From: an uncultured Lachnotalea sp.
Lineage (GTDB): Bacteria > Bacillota > Clostridia > Lachnospirales > Lachnospiraceae
Reading direction: 5' to 3'
NCBI GenBank assembly: GCA_947066815.1
Contig: CAMSZT010000010.1
Span: forward strand, 23,662 to 87,661
DNA length: 64,000 nt
In this document: positions 38,808 to 47,907 of the stretch, piece by piece
Position numbering within the stretch: the stretch's first letter is position 1
Layout: every line of letters starts with the position of its first letter
Notes under the pieces: generated by a model
Databases searched by the model: none
Told to the model about the DNA's origin: nothing
What the model saw: the letters and a program-made list of their open reading frames with translations, nothing else
Position numbers and translations under genes: made by a program

Positions 38808-40661
38808 ATGAAGATCACCGATCTGGACATCCGGAATTTCAAATCCATCCACCACATCCACCTCCAGGACATTGAGAACGCCCTGATCCTGGTGGGACAG
38901 AACAACACCGGCAAAACGACGGTCCTGGATGCCATCCGGGCTACTCTGGGCGACTACCGGATTGAGGATGAAGATTTTGGGGAGGACGGCGCAAACATCG
39001 AGATCGAGCTTACCCTGCACTTTAGCGCAGAGGATTTAAAGCTTCTCCATCGGAAAGGTGTCGTGAGCCAGTACCGGAGATGGGAGGCATGGGTATCCGA
39101 TTTTCAGAAAAAGCTTCCCTCCTACCGGGATGGCTCTCTGACGTTTACCATGACAGCCAACAAAGACGGACGCATCCGTTTTCGGGACGGCTTCTCCAAG
39201 CACAATCCCTGCATCCCGGAGGTCTTCCCCAAGATCTACCACGTGGACACGGAGCGGAGGCTCACGCAGCTCCAGAGAGACCTTTTCCTTTTGCAGGAGG
39301 ACGAAATCATCCAGAGGATGCGCTCGGACTGCTGCCTGTTCGACCAGGCCAAGCCCTGCAGCCGTTGTTTCCACTGCATCGGGCTGATCGAACAGAAACA
39401 GCCAAAAGACCTGGACGCCTTCGAAACCTCCAGGCTTCTGGACTACAAGCTCTATCAGCTGAACCTGGACGCCTTTGCCAGGAAGGTCAATGAATGCTTT
39501 CACAAAAATGGGGGAAAGGAAGAGATCCTCTACTCCATGAACCGGGACGTGGAACAGATCTTAAAGGTCACGACAGAGATATGGCAGCCCGCCCAGAACC
39601 TGACCCGCCCCATCTCCCGGATGGGAAAGGGAATGCGCTCCATCTACCTGTTCTCCCTGCTGGAAGCCTACACCCAAATTGAGGAAAACCTGCCCAGCAT
39701 CCTTATGATCGAGGATCCGGAGATCTTCCTCCATCCCAGCCTCCAGAGAGTGTCCGGAAAGATCCTTTACCGGCTCTCCCGCAAGAACCAGGTCATCTTC
39801 ACAACCCACTCTCCCAATCTTCTGCCCAATTTCAACAGCCTCCAGATCCGCCAGGTCGTTACCCTCCCGGACGGCTCCTCCGGTATCAGGGAACAAACCG
39901 ACCTCGGCACCGTGCTGGATGATCTGGGCTACACGGCCGGTGATCTGATGAATGTGAACTTTGTATTTATCGTGGAGGGAAAACAGGATAAGAGCCGCCT
40001 GCCGCTCCTTTTAAAGCATTATTATTCGGAGACGACCGGTCCAAACGGCGACCTGTTTCGGATTGCCATCATCACCACCAACAGCTGTACCAACATCAAG
40101 ACCTACGCAAATTTAAAGTACATGAACCAGATCTATCTGAGGGATCAGTTCCTGATGATCCGGGACAGCGACGGCAAAGACCCGGAAAGCCTCGGCAGAG
40201 AGCTCTGCCGCTATTACGAGGAGCGCAACCGGGAAGACATGGATAAACTTCCCAGAGTCCGACCGGAAAATGTGCTGATCCTAAAATACTATTCCTTTGA
40301 AAACTACTTCCTGGATCCGAAGATCATGGCCGCACTTGGAATACTCCCGTCGGAGGACGCCTTCTATGAAATCTTTCTGGAAAAATGGAAGGACTACCTG
40401 CACCGCATAAAAAGCGGACGGCATTTAAGAGAAGTTTTAGGCCGGGACCTCACAAGCGCCTGGGACGTCCGGACGCATATGGAAGAAATCCGCATCTATC
40501 TGCGGGGTCATAACCTGTTTGACATTTTTTACGGGAGATATAAGGAGCAGGAGGCAGAGCTCCTGGAACGCTATATCGAACTGGCGCCAAGAGAAAATTT
40601 CCAGGACATCTTTGATGCCCTGGAACGATTTCCTTATTTTGAGAGCAGACGGTTACTATAG
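38808..40661 (+). CDS. OLD-family-like ATPase with C-terminal TOPRIM-like nuclease domain
   Basis: NALILVGQNNTGKTTVLDAIRATLGDY (Walker A), PSILMIEDPEIFLHPSLQR (Walker B), FTTHSPNLL, FVFIVEGKQDKSRLP and MIRDSDGKD (TOPRIM-like). Confidence 0.8.
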   Translation: MKITDLDIRNFKSIHHIHLQDIENALILVGQNNTGKTTVLDAIRATLGDYRIEDEDFGEDGANIEIELTLHFSAEDLKLLHRKGVVSQYRRWEAWVSDFQKKLPSYRDGSLTFTMTANKDGRIRFRDGFSKHNPCIPEVFPKIYHVDTERRLTQLQRDLFLLQEDEIIQRMRSDCCLFDQAKPCSRCFHCIGLIEQKQPKDLDAFETSRLLDYKLYQLNLDAFARKVNECFHKNGGKEEILYSMNRDVEQILKVTTEIWQPAQNLTRPISRMGKGMRSIYLFSLLEAYTQIEENLPSILMIEDPEIFLHPSLQRVSGKILYRLSRKNQVIFTTHSPNLLPNFNSLQIRQVVTLPDGSSGIREQTDLGTVLDDLGYTAGDLMNVNFVFIVEGKQDKSRLPLLLKHYYSETTGPNGDLFRIAIITTNSCTNIKTYANLKYMNQIYLRDQFLMIRDSDGKDPESLGRELCRYYEERNREDMDKLPRVRPENVLILKYYSFENYFLDPKIMAALGILPSEDAFYEIFLEKWKDYLHRIKSGRHLREVLGRDLTSAWDVRTHMEEIRIYLRGHNLFDIFYGRYKEQEAELLERYIELAPRENFQDIFDALERFPYFESRRLL

Positions 40662-41459
40662 TTTGGCCACGGGGAAGTAGATCCTCGTCTCCCACTCCTC
40701 CACCGGAATCTTGTCAAAGGCGGTCTTCATATAAAACTCGTAGGGAGCTCCTGCGATCTGGTAGCCGTTCTCCTGGATCCATCTCACGATGGCCGCATAG
40801 CCGTCGGAGAGGCCGGAATATCCGCCGAAGTGAGCTGTGGTCGCACAGAGGCCCCCTTCCAGCAGCCGGTCCGCCTGTTTCGCCTCCTTCATGACCAGCC
40901 CGATCTCCACGTCGCTGCATTCGTGATCAAATTCCTCGTCATGATAGATGGCCAGGGTCTGGCTGCCGGCCTCCAGCTTCTCCTCGACCACCCGCCGAAA
41001 CAGCTTCTCATACTGGCCGCCGAAGTCCGCCACGGAAACCCGCTCTCTCACCGATATGATCGGCATCGCCTCCCGCTCTTCAAGGGTCACTGCGTATTTG
41101 TTCTGATAGCTCATAACGTCACCTGTCCTTTCAAAATCCTGCAGATGTCTGGTCAGCTCGTCCATCGCCTGGGTAATCTCCGCAAGGCGCTCTGCAAGCA
41201 CCAGCCTCTGCCGTTTCAATTTCAAAAAGAGAGCACTCTCATCCGTTTCTTCCAGAAGAGGCCCGATGTCCGCCAGTGAAAAACCGTACCGCTTCAGCCT
41301 CTGGATCAGCAGCATCTTGGAAAGCTGCTCTTCGCTGTAATATCGGTATCCGGTAAACGGATCCGTAAATTTCGGCCGCATCAGCCCGATCTTGTCGTAA
41401 TGACGCAGGGTCTTCACGCTGACCATACAGATCTTTGAAAAATCACCGATACTGAACAT
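40656..41459 (-). CDS. MerR-family regulator with GyrI-like effector domain
   Basis: MFSIGDFSKICMVSVKTLRHYDKIGLMRPKFTDPFTGYRYYSEEQLSKM; C-terminal EFYMKTAFDKIPVEEWETRIYFPV. Confidence 0.93.
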   Translation of the reverse strand: MFSIGDFSKICMVSVKTLRHYDKIGLMRPKFTDPFTGYRYYSEEQLSKMLLIQRLKRYGFSLADIGPLLEETDESALFLKLKRQRLVLAERLAEITQAMDELTRHLQDFERTGDVMSYQNKYAVTLEEREAMPIISVRERVSVADFGGQYEKLFRRVVEEKLEAGSQTLAIYHDEEFDHECSDVEIGLVMKEAKQADRLLEGGLCATTAHFGGYSGLSDGYAAIVRWIQENGYQIAGAPYEFYMKTAFDKIPVEEWETRIYFPVAKL

Positions 41460-41560
41460 GTTTTCCTCCTCACCCCCGGCGTCCCGGAAGCTTTCCGTTC
41501 ATGAACTGACTCTATCATACAGGCTTCCCCAAGGGCAGAGTCAAGAAGTTTTTTTATCTT

Positions 41561-42118
41561 CTACATATCATCCGGCACCTTCTCCACCTCATCCTCCCGA
41601 TTGGAAATCTCCATCAAAGCCCGATTTTTAATGGTACGCTTTCTTTTAAAATAACAGGCAAAATACCAGACCAGCTCTCCTCCGATGACAGAGAAGAGAA
41701 CCCAGACAAACCAGCCCCCCAGAGGACGACTTACGGCCGAGCAGATAATGACGTAATCGAGCATCAGGAGCAGGGAGGCTTCCGTCCAGGCCAGATAGGC
41801 CATGGTCATGAGGATCCCGGCGGCAAAATCCTCCTCCGTCAGAAAGGCAGCCAGCTTTTTTCCATACATTTTTTCCCTCGTGGCAAAATGCGGGATCGCC
41901 CGCATGCAGATGAGATGCATGACGTATACATACGCCATCACAAACAAGATTAGGATCAGACTCCCTCTGCCGCCCCAGCCGTCCGCCACTCCGGCTCCGT
42001 TAAAGTGGGTCACGATCTCGTCCGGGATCCGCTTCCAGAATACGATCAGAAGCAGACAGGTGAACCAAAAGCTTCCATGGACAAGTCCGTTTGCGATCCG
42101 AAATCCCCATTTCCCCAT
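41561..42118 (-). CDS. small membrane protein (DUF1648-like)
   Basis: 185 aa, IPDEIVTHFNGAGVADGWGGRGSLILI motif, four TMs. Confidence 0.65.
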   Translation of the reverse strand: MGKWGFRIANGLVHGSFWFTCLLLIVFWKRIPDEIVTHFNGAGVADGWGGRGSLILILFVMAYVYVMHLICMRAIPHFATREKMYGKKLAAFLTEEDFAAGILMTMAYLAWTEASLLLMLDYVIICSAVSRPLGGWFVWVLFSVIGGELVWYFACYFKRKRTIKNRALMEISNREDEVEKVPDDM

Positions 42119-42144
42119 AAAATCCTCACTCCTTCCGGATATTC

Positions 42145-42360
42145 CTACTCCATCTGCCCTTCCCTGCCCTGTTCTGCCGCCTCCCGCCGCTTCGCACGCT
42201 TCCGTTTCCGCACGGCCTCCGTCAGCAGATACTCAATCTGCCCGTTGATGGAGCGAAAATCATCCTCGGCCCATTCGGCCAGATCCGTCCACAGTGTCTG
42301 GGACAGACGCAAAAGCACCTGTTTCTTTTCTTTATCCTTTTCATTTTTCTGTGGGGCCAT
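42145..42360 (-). CDS. ribbon-helix-helix (Arc-like) DNA-binding protein
   Basis: MAPQKNEKDKEKKQVLLRLSQTLWTDLAEWAEDDFRSINGQIEYLLTEAVRKRKRAKR. Short start chosen, because the longer ORF N-terminus spans the intergenic palindrome. Confidence 0.85.
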   Translation of the reverse strand: MAPQKNEKDKEKKQVLLRLSQTLWTDLAEWAEDDFRSINGQIEYLLTEAVRKRKRAKRREAAEQGREGQME

Positions 42361-42392
42361 AGACCTAGCTCCGTTTCTTCTATATGATATTG

Positions 42393-42416
42393 GGGGACAA
42401 AACATTGTTTGTCCCC
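42393..42416. promoter_or_regulatory. palindrome upstream of the RHH gene, candidate operator
   Basis: GGGGACAAA-ACATTG-TTTGTCCCC perfect 9-bp inverted repeat. Confidence 0.55.
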
Positions 42417-42433
42417 ACGACAGACTCAATATT

Positions 42434-44116
42434 TCACTCATAATCGGCAATCCGCTTCGCCCCATAGGCAAGCGCCAGCTTATAAAGCAGGAGAGCGGCC
42501 GCCGCAAGCGCCAGACAAACGATCCCGGCATAGACCGGAAGCGGAAGGGCAAGCAGATCATAGAGGAGGAACACCAAAATACCCAGACCAGCTCCCACGG
42601 CCAGATCCAAAAGCATGCCAAGTATCACCGTGAAATTCTGCTTGACCGCCTGCTGCTCACTCTCCCAGCTAAGCTTCGGATGGAACAGATCCACGAAAAG
42701 CTGGATGGCGCATTGGATCACATTGGCACAGACACTTCCCACCAATGCAAAGGGCAAGGTCCAGACCGGAAGGCCGAACAGAATCACACTCGCCACAAGA
42801 AAGATCATGCAGTAGAGGGTCGTACCCGCCACGCCAAAACTCACGGCGGTCAAAAGCTTCGCCCGAAGCTGAACCTTCATGGGCACGGGAATAACCTTCA
42901 TAAAGTAAAGGTTTTTTCCCTCCCTGGAAATGGCCGTCCCGGCCACATAGTTAAACATTCCGGCGCCAAGGGAAATGCAGAGCACCACGAACAGCGTCAG
43001 CGCCGTCCCTCCTGTTCCCTCCATGGAGACCAGCTTCAAAAGCTCCCCGATGCTCACATCCCGGTTCTGAAAGATCTGGATGGCAACCGGGATCAAAATA
43101 AACAGCGGCCACAAAAACACCAGCATCACACAGTTCATAAAATAAATGGGACTGCGCACCAGCAGACGGACCTCTTTCCGGAAACAGGCACCCCCGGCGC
43201 TCTTCCTGCGGCTTAAGCGCCTGCTCTCCTCGGCGGTGATCCGTTTCCTTCCGGCCTTCGTCTCCCGCATGCCCATGGCACCCGCAAAATAAAGGCGCTC
43301 GGCGATCAAAATGAAAACCACCACGAAAACAGCCGTAATTGCCAGAAACAAGAGCAGGGACAAAAGATTACCCTCCGCCACCGCCTCCTCCAAAAACCGA
43401 AGAGCAGGGAAAATGCCGTTCATAAGGCCCATCAGGGAATTGCCGCCTTTCAGAAGAAGCTCCTGGAGCGCACCGCCCTCCAGATTAAGATTCCCCAGGC
43501 TGCTGAGGGCAAAAGCCAGGCACAGGGACAGGATCACACTGACGACCGTGATAAAATCCTTGTTCTTCGCCCGCTTGAACACCCGCATGATTACCATGGA
43601 AAGAATCCCGCAGTACACAAGAGGGATCACCGGCAGCAAAAACAGGGCCGCAACCGCCAGGATCCAAAAGCCAATCCCCGCCCCGGCCGCCACTCCGTAG
43701 CCTGCCAAAAGCGGAAGCAGGAAATAGAAGGAGGTCAGGTAGGTGAAAATCAGGGAGATCGTAAACTTGGCCCCCACGATCTGCCAGGGCCTCACCGGCA
43801 GATACATGAGCCGCTCAATATCCCCGGTCAGATAAAAGACAGAGATCAGCATGGGAAATCCCAGGATCAGGCTCAAGACAGAGCTTGCGAAAAACGCCAT
43901 GGAGAGGACGAGCCCCTCCTGCCCGATCACCGCCATGGTCCGGTAGGCATCTCCGCCCAGGCGGAACAAAACGCCAAGAAGCGGAAGCAGGCAGACAAAC
44001 AGAAAGAGCATTAACAGCGTGTTGCCCATCCGGAATTTCTTCTTTTTGTTGGAACCTCCAAATCCGCCCAGGCCGGATTTGAAAAGCTTCCTTGTCAGTA
44101 AGAGGTATTTACGCAT
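42434..44116 (-). CDS. ABC exporter permease (ABC-2-like)
   Basis: 560 aa polytopic, overlaps the adjacent ATPase gene. Confidence 0.82.
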   Translation of the reverse strand: MRKYLLLTRKLFKSGLGGFGGSNKKKKFRMGNTLLMLFLFVCLLPLLGVLFRLGGDAYRTMAVIGQEGLVLSMAFFASSVLSLILGFPMLISVFYLTGDIERLMYLPVRPWQIVGAKFTISLIFTYLTSFYFLLPLLAGYGVAAGAGIGFWILAVAALFLLPVIPLVYCGILSMVIMRVFKRAKNKDFITVVSVILSLCLAFALSSLGNLNLEGGALQELLLKGGNSLMGLMNGIFPALRFLEEAVAEGNLLSLLLFLAITAVFVVVFILIAERLYFAGAMGMRETKAGRKRITAEESRRLSRRKSAGGACFRKEVRLLVRSPIYFMNCVMLVFLWPLFILIPVAIQIFQNRDVSIGELLKLVSMEGTGGTALTLFVVLCISLGAGMFNYVAGTAISREGKNLYFMKVIPVPMKVQLRAKLLTAVSFGVAGTTLYCMIFLVASVILFGLPVWTLPFALVGSVCANVIQCAIQLFVDLFHPKLSWESEQQAVKQNFTVILGMLLDLAVGAGLGILVFLLYDLLALPLPVYAGIVCLALAAAALLLYKLALAYGAKRIADYE

Positions 44117-44834
44117 GTTCCGTCACCGCCAGGAAGATCTCCTCCAGACTTGTTCCTTCCGGATAATCCTCTCTCAACCGCTCAAGCGTACCCTGGTATA
44201 CGATATGTCCACGGTTGATAATGACCACCTTGTCACAAAGCTTCTCCGCCACCTCCAGCACATGGGTGGAAAAGAGGACGGTCCTTCCGCTGGCCGCATG
44301 TTCCTTCATCATCTCTTTTAACTCAAAGGCAGCCCTGGGATCAAGCCCGGTAAGGGGCTCGTCGAGGATCCAGAGGGAGGGATCGTGGAGCAGCGCCCCC
44401 ATGACCATGATCTTCTGGCGCATGCCGTGGGAATAACTTAGAATCCGGTCTCCCAGCGCATCCGTCATCTCGAACCGCTCCGCCATGGAACGGATCTTCT
44501 CCGCACGGCCCTCCCCCGGCACGTCGTAGATGTCCGCCATGAAATTCAGATACTCCAGACCCTTAAGTCTAAGGAAACTGTCAGGATTGTCGGAGACAAA
44601 GCCGATCTTCTTCTTGGCCTCAATGGCGTTTCTCCGGATATCCTCCCCGTCCAAGAGGATCTTCCCCTCCGATGCCTCCAAAATCCCCATAATCATCTTG
44701 ATGGTCGTGGTCTTTCCCGCACCGTTGGGCCCGATAAAACCGGTAATCTTCCCGTCCTCCACGAAAAAGCTGCAGTCGTCCACGGCCTTGTGAGTGCCGC
44801 TGTAAACCTTTGAAACATGTTCAAGCTGAATCAT
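44109..44834 (-). CDS. ABC transporter ATP-binding protein
   Basis: MIQLEHVSKVYSGTHKAVDDCSFFVEDGKITGFIGPNGAGKTTTIKMI...LSYSHGMRQKIMVMGALLHDPSLWILDEPLTGLDP. Confidence 0.95.
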   Translation of the reverse strand: MIQLEHVSKVYSGTHKAVDDCSFFVEDGKITGFIGPNGAGKTTTIKMIMGILEASEGKILLDGEDIRRNAIEAKKKIGFVSDNPDSFLRLKGLEYLNFMADIYDVPGEGRAEKIRSMAERFEMTDALGDRILSYSHGMRQKIMVMGALLHDPSLWILDEPLTGLDPRAAFELKEMMKEHAASGRTVLFSTHVLEVAEKLCDKVVIINRGHIVYQGTLERLREDYPEGTSLEEIFLAVTEHA

Positions 44835-44901
44835 TCTCTTCACCTCGCCCGCCTGCCGGCGGCTTCCTTTTCTATGGATGCTTCTATTTCTACAGGTATT
44901 T

Positions 44902-45885
44902 CTAATAGATACTTCCGCTGTTGACAATGGGCTGCGCATCCTTGTTGCCGCAGAGCACCACCAGGAGATTGCTCACCATGGCAGCCTTGCGCTCCTCGTC
45001 AAGATCAACCACGTCATTGTCCGCAAGCTTGTCGAGGGCCATCTCCACCATGCCGACGGCACCCTCCACGATCTTCTGTCTGGCGGCGATGATGGCCACC
45101 GCCTGCTGCCTCTGAAGCATAGCCGAAGCGATCTCCGGCGCATAGGAGAGGTGGGTGATCTGCACGTCGCTGACCAGAAGCCCGGCCTCATCGACCCGCT
45201 CCTGAAGCTCACTCTTCATCCGCTCCGCCACCTCTCTGGTGCTGCCTCTGAGAGTCTTCTCGTCGGCATCCGTCTCATTGCCGCCGTCATCGCCCACGTC
45301 ATAAGCGTAAAGCCTCGCCACGTTCCGGATAACCGCATCGCACTGGATCGAGAGGAAGGTCTTGTAATTGTTGACCGCAAACACGGCCTTCGTCGGATCC
45401 ACCACCCGCCAGATAACCACGGCCCCCACGATCACGGGGTTACCAAGCTGATCGTTGACCTTCTGCTTGTCATTGTTGAGGGTCATGGCCTTCAAGGAGA
45501 CCTTCTTGCTCATGGAACTGCCAAACTGGATATTTCCCCCAGAAAGGGAGGCCGGCGTGCTCTTCGCCGTGGGGTTCACCGCCATACAGAAGGGATTCAC
45601 CAGATAAAAGCCCTCCTTGCGGATGGTCCCGTAATAGCTTCCGAATAAAACCAGCACCAGCGCCTCCTTGGGGGCCACCACCCGGAGGCCGCCGAGAAAG
45701 ACCACGCTCAAAAGCACGAACACAATGCCGATTGCCAGCAAGATGCCAAATACCGCTCCCCTAAGGAGCAGGGCGCTACAAATGATAAGCGCAAGCCCCC
45801 CTCCGAAAAAGAGCAGCGAAAGCAAAAGTCCGAGTCCTCCGCTTGCCGGATGTATCTCCCTCTCTTCTGAATAATCCACCTTCAT
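44902..45885 (-). CDS. SPFH/prohibitin-domain membrane protein
   Basis: [32 protein letters not shown]...[43 protein letters not shown]. Confidence 0.9.
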   Translation of the reverse strand: MKVDYSEEREIHPASGGLGLLLSLLFFGGGLALIICSALLLRGAVFGILLAIGIVFVLLSVVFLGGLRVVAPKEALVLVLFGSYYGTIRKEGFYLVNPFCMAVNPTAKSTPASLSGGNIQFGSSMSKKVSLKAMTLNNDKQKVNDQLGNPVIVGAVVIWRVVDPTKAVFAVNNYKTFLSIQCDAVIRNVARLYAYDVGDDGGNETDADEKTLRGSTREVAERMKSELQERVDEAGLLVSDVQITHLSYAPEIASAMLQRQQAVAIIAARQKIVEGAVGMVEMALDKLADNDVVDLDEERKAAMVSNLLVVLCGNKDAQPIVNSGSIY

Positions 45886-45954
45886 CTTCTCCTCCGATCT
45901 GCACCTCCAGGAGTGCCGTTTGATATTTTTTGATATCATTTTAATATCATCTAG

Positions 45955-45983
45955 ATAATACCACCAGGGATCCGGTCTGTCAA
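45955..45983 (-). promoter_or_regulatory. candidate promoter of the SPFH-ABC-RHH operon
   Basis: TTGACA-N17-TATTAT on the minus strand, followed by TGATAT-type repeats (about 45921-45950). Confidence 0.75.
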
Positions 45984-46031
45984 TAAGAATATATTTTTTC
46001 AGAATTGTTTCTAAAAATTTTCTGAATCCCC

Positions 46032-46060
46032 TTGCCTTTCCAGAAAAAGCGTGCTATAGT
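46032..46060 (+). promoter_or_regulatory. candidate promoter of the PAP2 gene
   Basis: TTGCCT-N17-TATAGT. Confidence 0.55.
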
Positions 46061-46152
46061 GGCAGGCAGAAAACATACAATGAAAATAGAAAATGATCCA
46101 ACGATCACTTGGGTCTCTGCAGAGGGAAGGAAGGCATTTGAGTGTGAAAGCG

Positions 46153-46872
46153 ATGAAAACTGTGAAAAATTTCTTTGGCCGGTATCGTCAGGCCTGGGTT
46201 CTTCTCTATGTTTTTATTTATTTTCCCTGGTTTTTCTGGCTGGAACGGCATGTGACCATCGGGACTCCCTTTACCAATATCCACATCGCATTCGATGATC
46301 TGATCCCGTTCTGCGAGTACTTTGTGATACCTTATTTTTTCTGGTTCTTTTTTGTAGCCGGATCGGTTGCGTTTTTTCTGTTTAAACGGCCGAAAAAAGA
46401 ATTTTACCGGATGACGGCTTTTTTGTTCATCGGGATGACCGTCTGTCTGGCCATCTGTACCCTGTTTCCCAACGGACAGACCATGCGGCCTCCGGTCAAC
46501 CCGGAGAAAAATATTTTCTCTAAATGGATCGTCGCGCTCTACAAGACGGACACTTCCACCAACGTGTTCCCCAGCATCCACGTTTTTGCGTCGCTGGGTG
46601 TAAATCTGGCCTGGTGGAACAGCGAGATTTCCGGAAAGCATCGGTGGATCCGTCCCGTTTCTACCGTGACAGCCGTTTCCATCTGCCTGTCCACCATATT
46701 TTTAAAGCAGCATTCGGTACTGGACGGACTGGGTGCCGTGGTCCTCTCCATCGTCCTCTATTTCCTGATCTATCAGGCAGAGCTCACGAGGGAATTTTTC
46801 CGGGCGAGGACGACAAAAAAAAGCCGCACACGCCGCCCCAGGCGGGTGTACAGCTTTAAGCGGAAGATGTGA
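46153..46872 (+). CDS. PAP2-superfamily membrane phosphatase-like protein
   Basis: STNVFPSIHVFASLGVNLAWW...LSTIFLKQHSVLDGLGAVVLS. Confidence 0.85.
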   Translation: MKTVKNFFGRYRQAWVLLYVFIYFPWFFWLERHVTIGTPFTNIHIAFDDLIPFCEYFVIPYFFWFFFVAGSVAFFLFKRPKKEFYRMTAFLFIGMTVCLAICTLFPNGQTMRPPVNPEKNIFSKWIVALYKTDTSTNVFPSIHVFASLGVNLAWWNSEISGKHRWIRPVSTVTAVSICLSTIFLKQHSVLDGLGAVVLSIVLYFLIYQAELTREFFRARTTKKSRTRRPRRVYSFKRKM

Positions 46873-47004
46873 CCCCAAATACACGAAAGAAAATCGGGGC
46901 CTTCATAAAACAAAAAACAGTCAAAAATGCCCATTCTTTCCTGTGGGCAGACGAGCAGAAAAAGTCACAAAACCGACGTGTCGTGGTACAGATCACACAC
47001 AATT

Positions 47005-47907
47005 CTATTCCTTTTTCTCTTGCTCTTCCATCTCAGACATTTCTGTCACGATCTCCTCCGGATGGACCTCCCTCTCGATCAGATACACGGTCCCGACCAG
47101 CAGGGCGCAGGCGGCAAAAGTGGTGAGCCAGAAGGGAACCGCGGAACGGTAAACGCCGTCCAGGATCCCTGTCTCCGACACGATCACGGAGAGCAGGTTT
47201 GCCGCCACATGAAACAAGATGGGCGCCAGCATGGTGTGGAACCGCTCATAGACATAGATCATCAAAAGGCTCAGGCAGAAGGCGTAGATGCCCTGCACCA
47301 GATTCCCGTGATAGAATCCAAAGATCAGGGAGCAGACCACACAGGCCGTGGAAACGTTCAGATACTCCCGCATCCTCCGGTACATGAGCCCCCGGAAGAT
47401 GAGCTCCTCCACAACCGGGACGATGATCCCCAGGCCCACCAGCTCCACCATGAGTTTCCCTCCATAGATCATCTCCGAGATCTCCGCATAGGCATCCGAC
47501 ACCTGGTAGAGCCCGCTGACAGCCACCAGATTATTTCCCGCCAGACAGGCCGTCATTCCAAGGAAAACCGCCAGCAGGTATTGCCAGGAGGGCGCCGCCG
47601 CAAACCGGCGCATGCGGCCGGCCAGCGCCTCCCGCCTCCGGTCCCGTCTGTAGTACAGGATCAGAAGGGGAAGGGTGATGGCTGCCGCCAGGACCTGCAT
47701 CTCCAGGGCAATAGAGATGGTCTGCTCCAGCATGCTGTTGATAATACTGTTCATTTCGCTGTTCAAGGTACTCACATCGTACTTGGACACCGTAGAAAAA
47801 GCAATCCAGACGGCGGCGATCACTTCTATGATAAAGCAGACCACCAGATAGGTAAGCCCCGGATAGATCAGCCTCCAGATCCGTTTTCCCCAGCTCTCTT
47901 CTCTCAT
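47005..47907 (-). CDS. CPBP-family intramembrane metalloprotease
   Basis: IIVPVVEELIFRGLMYRRMREYL...SLIFGFYHGNLVQGIYAF. Confidence 0.9.
   Translation of the reverse strand: MREESWGKRIWRLIYPGLTYLVVCFIIEVIAAVWIAFSTVSKYDVSTLNSEMNSIINSMLEQTISIALEMQVLAAAITLPLLILYYRRDRRREALAGRMRRFAAAPSWQYLLAVFLGMTACLAGNNLVAVSGLYQVSDAYAEISEMIYGGKLMVELVGLGIIVPVVEELIFRGLMYRRMREYLNVSTACVVCSLIFGFYHGNLVQGIYAFCLSLLMIYVYERFHTMLAPILFHVAANLLSVIVSETGILDGVYRSAVPFWLTTFAACALLVGTVYLIEREVHPEEIVTEMSEMEEQEKKE

Noticed and set aside
42361-42621. N-terminal extension of the RHH ORF
   Set aside because: Runs through the ABC permease 3' end and the palindrome; MAPQKNEKDKEKKQVLL is the natural start.
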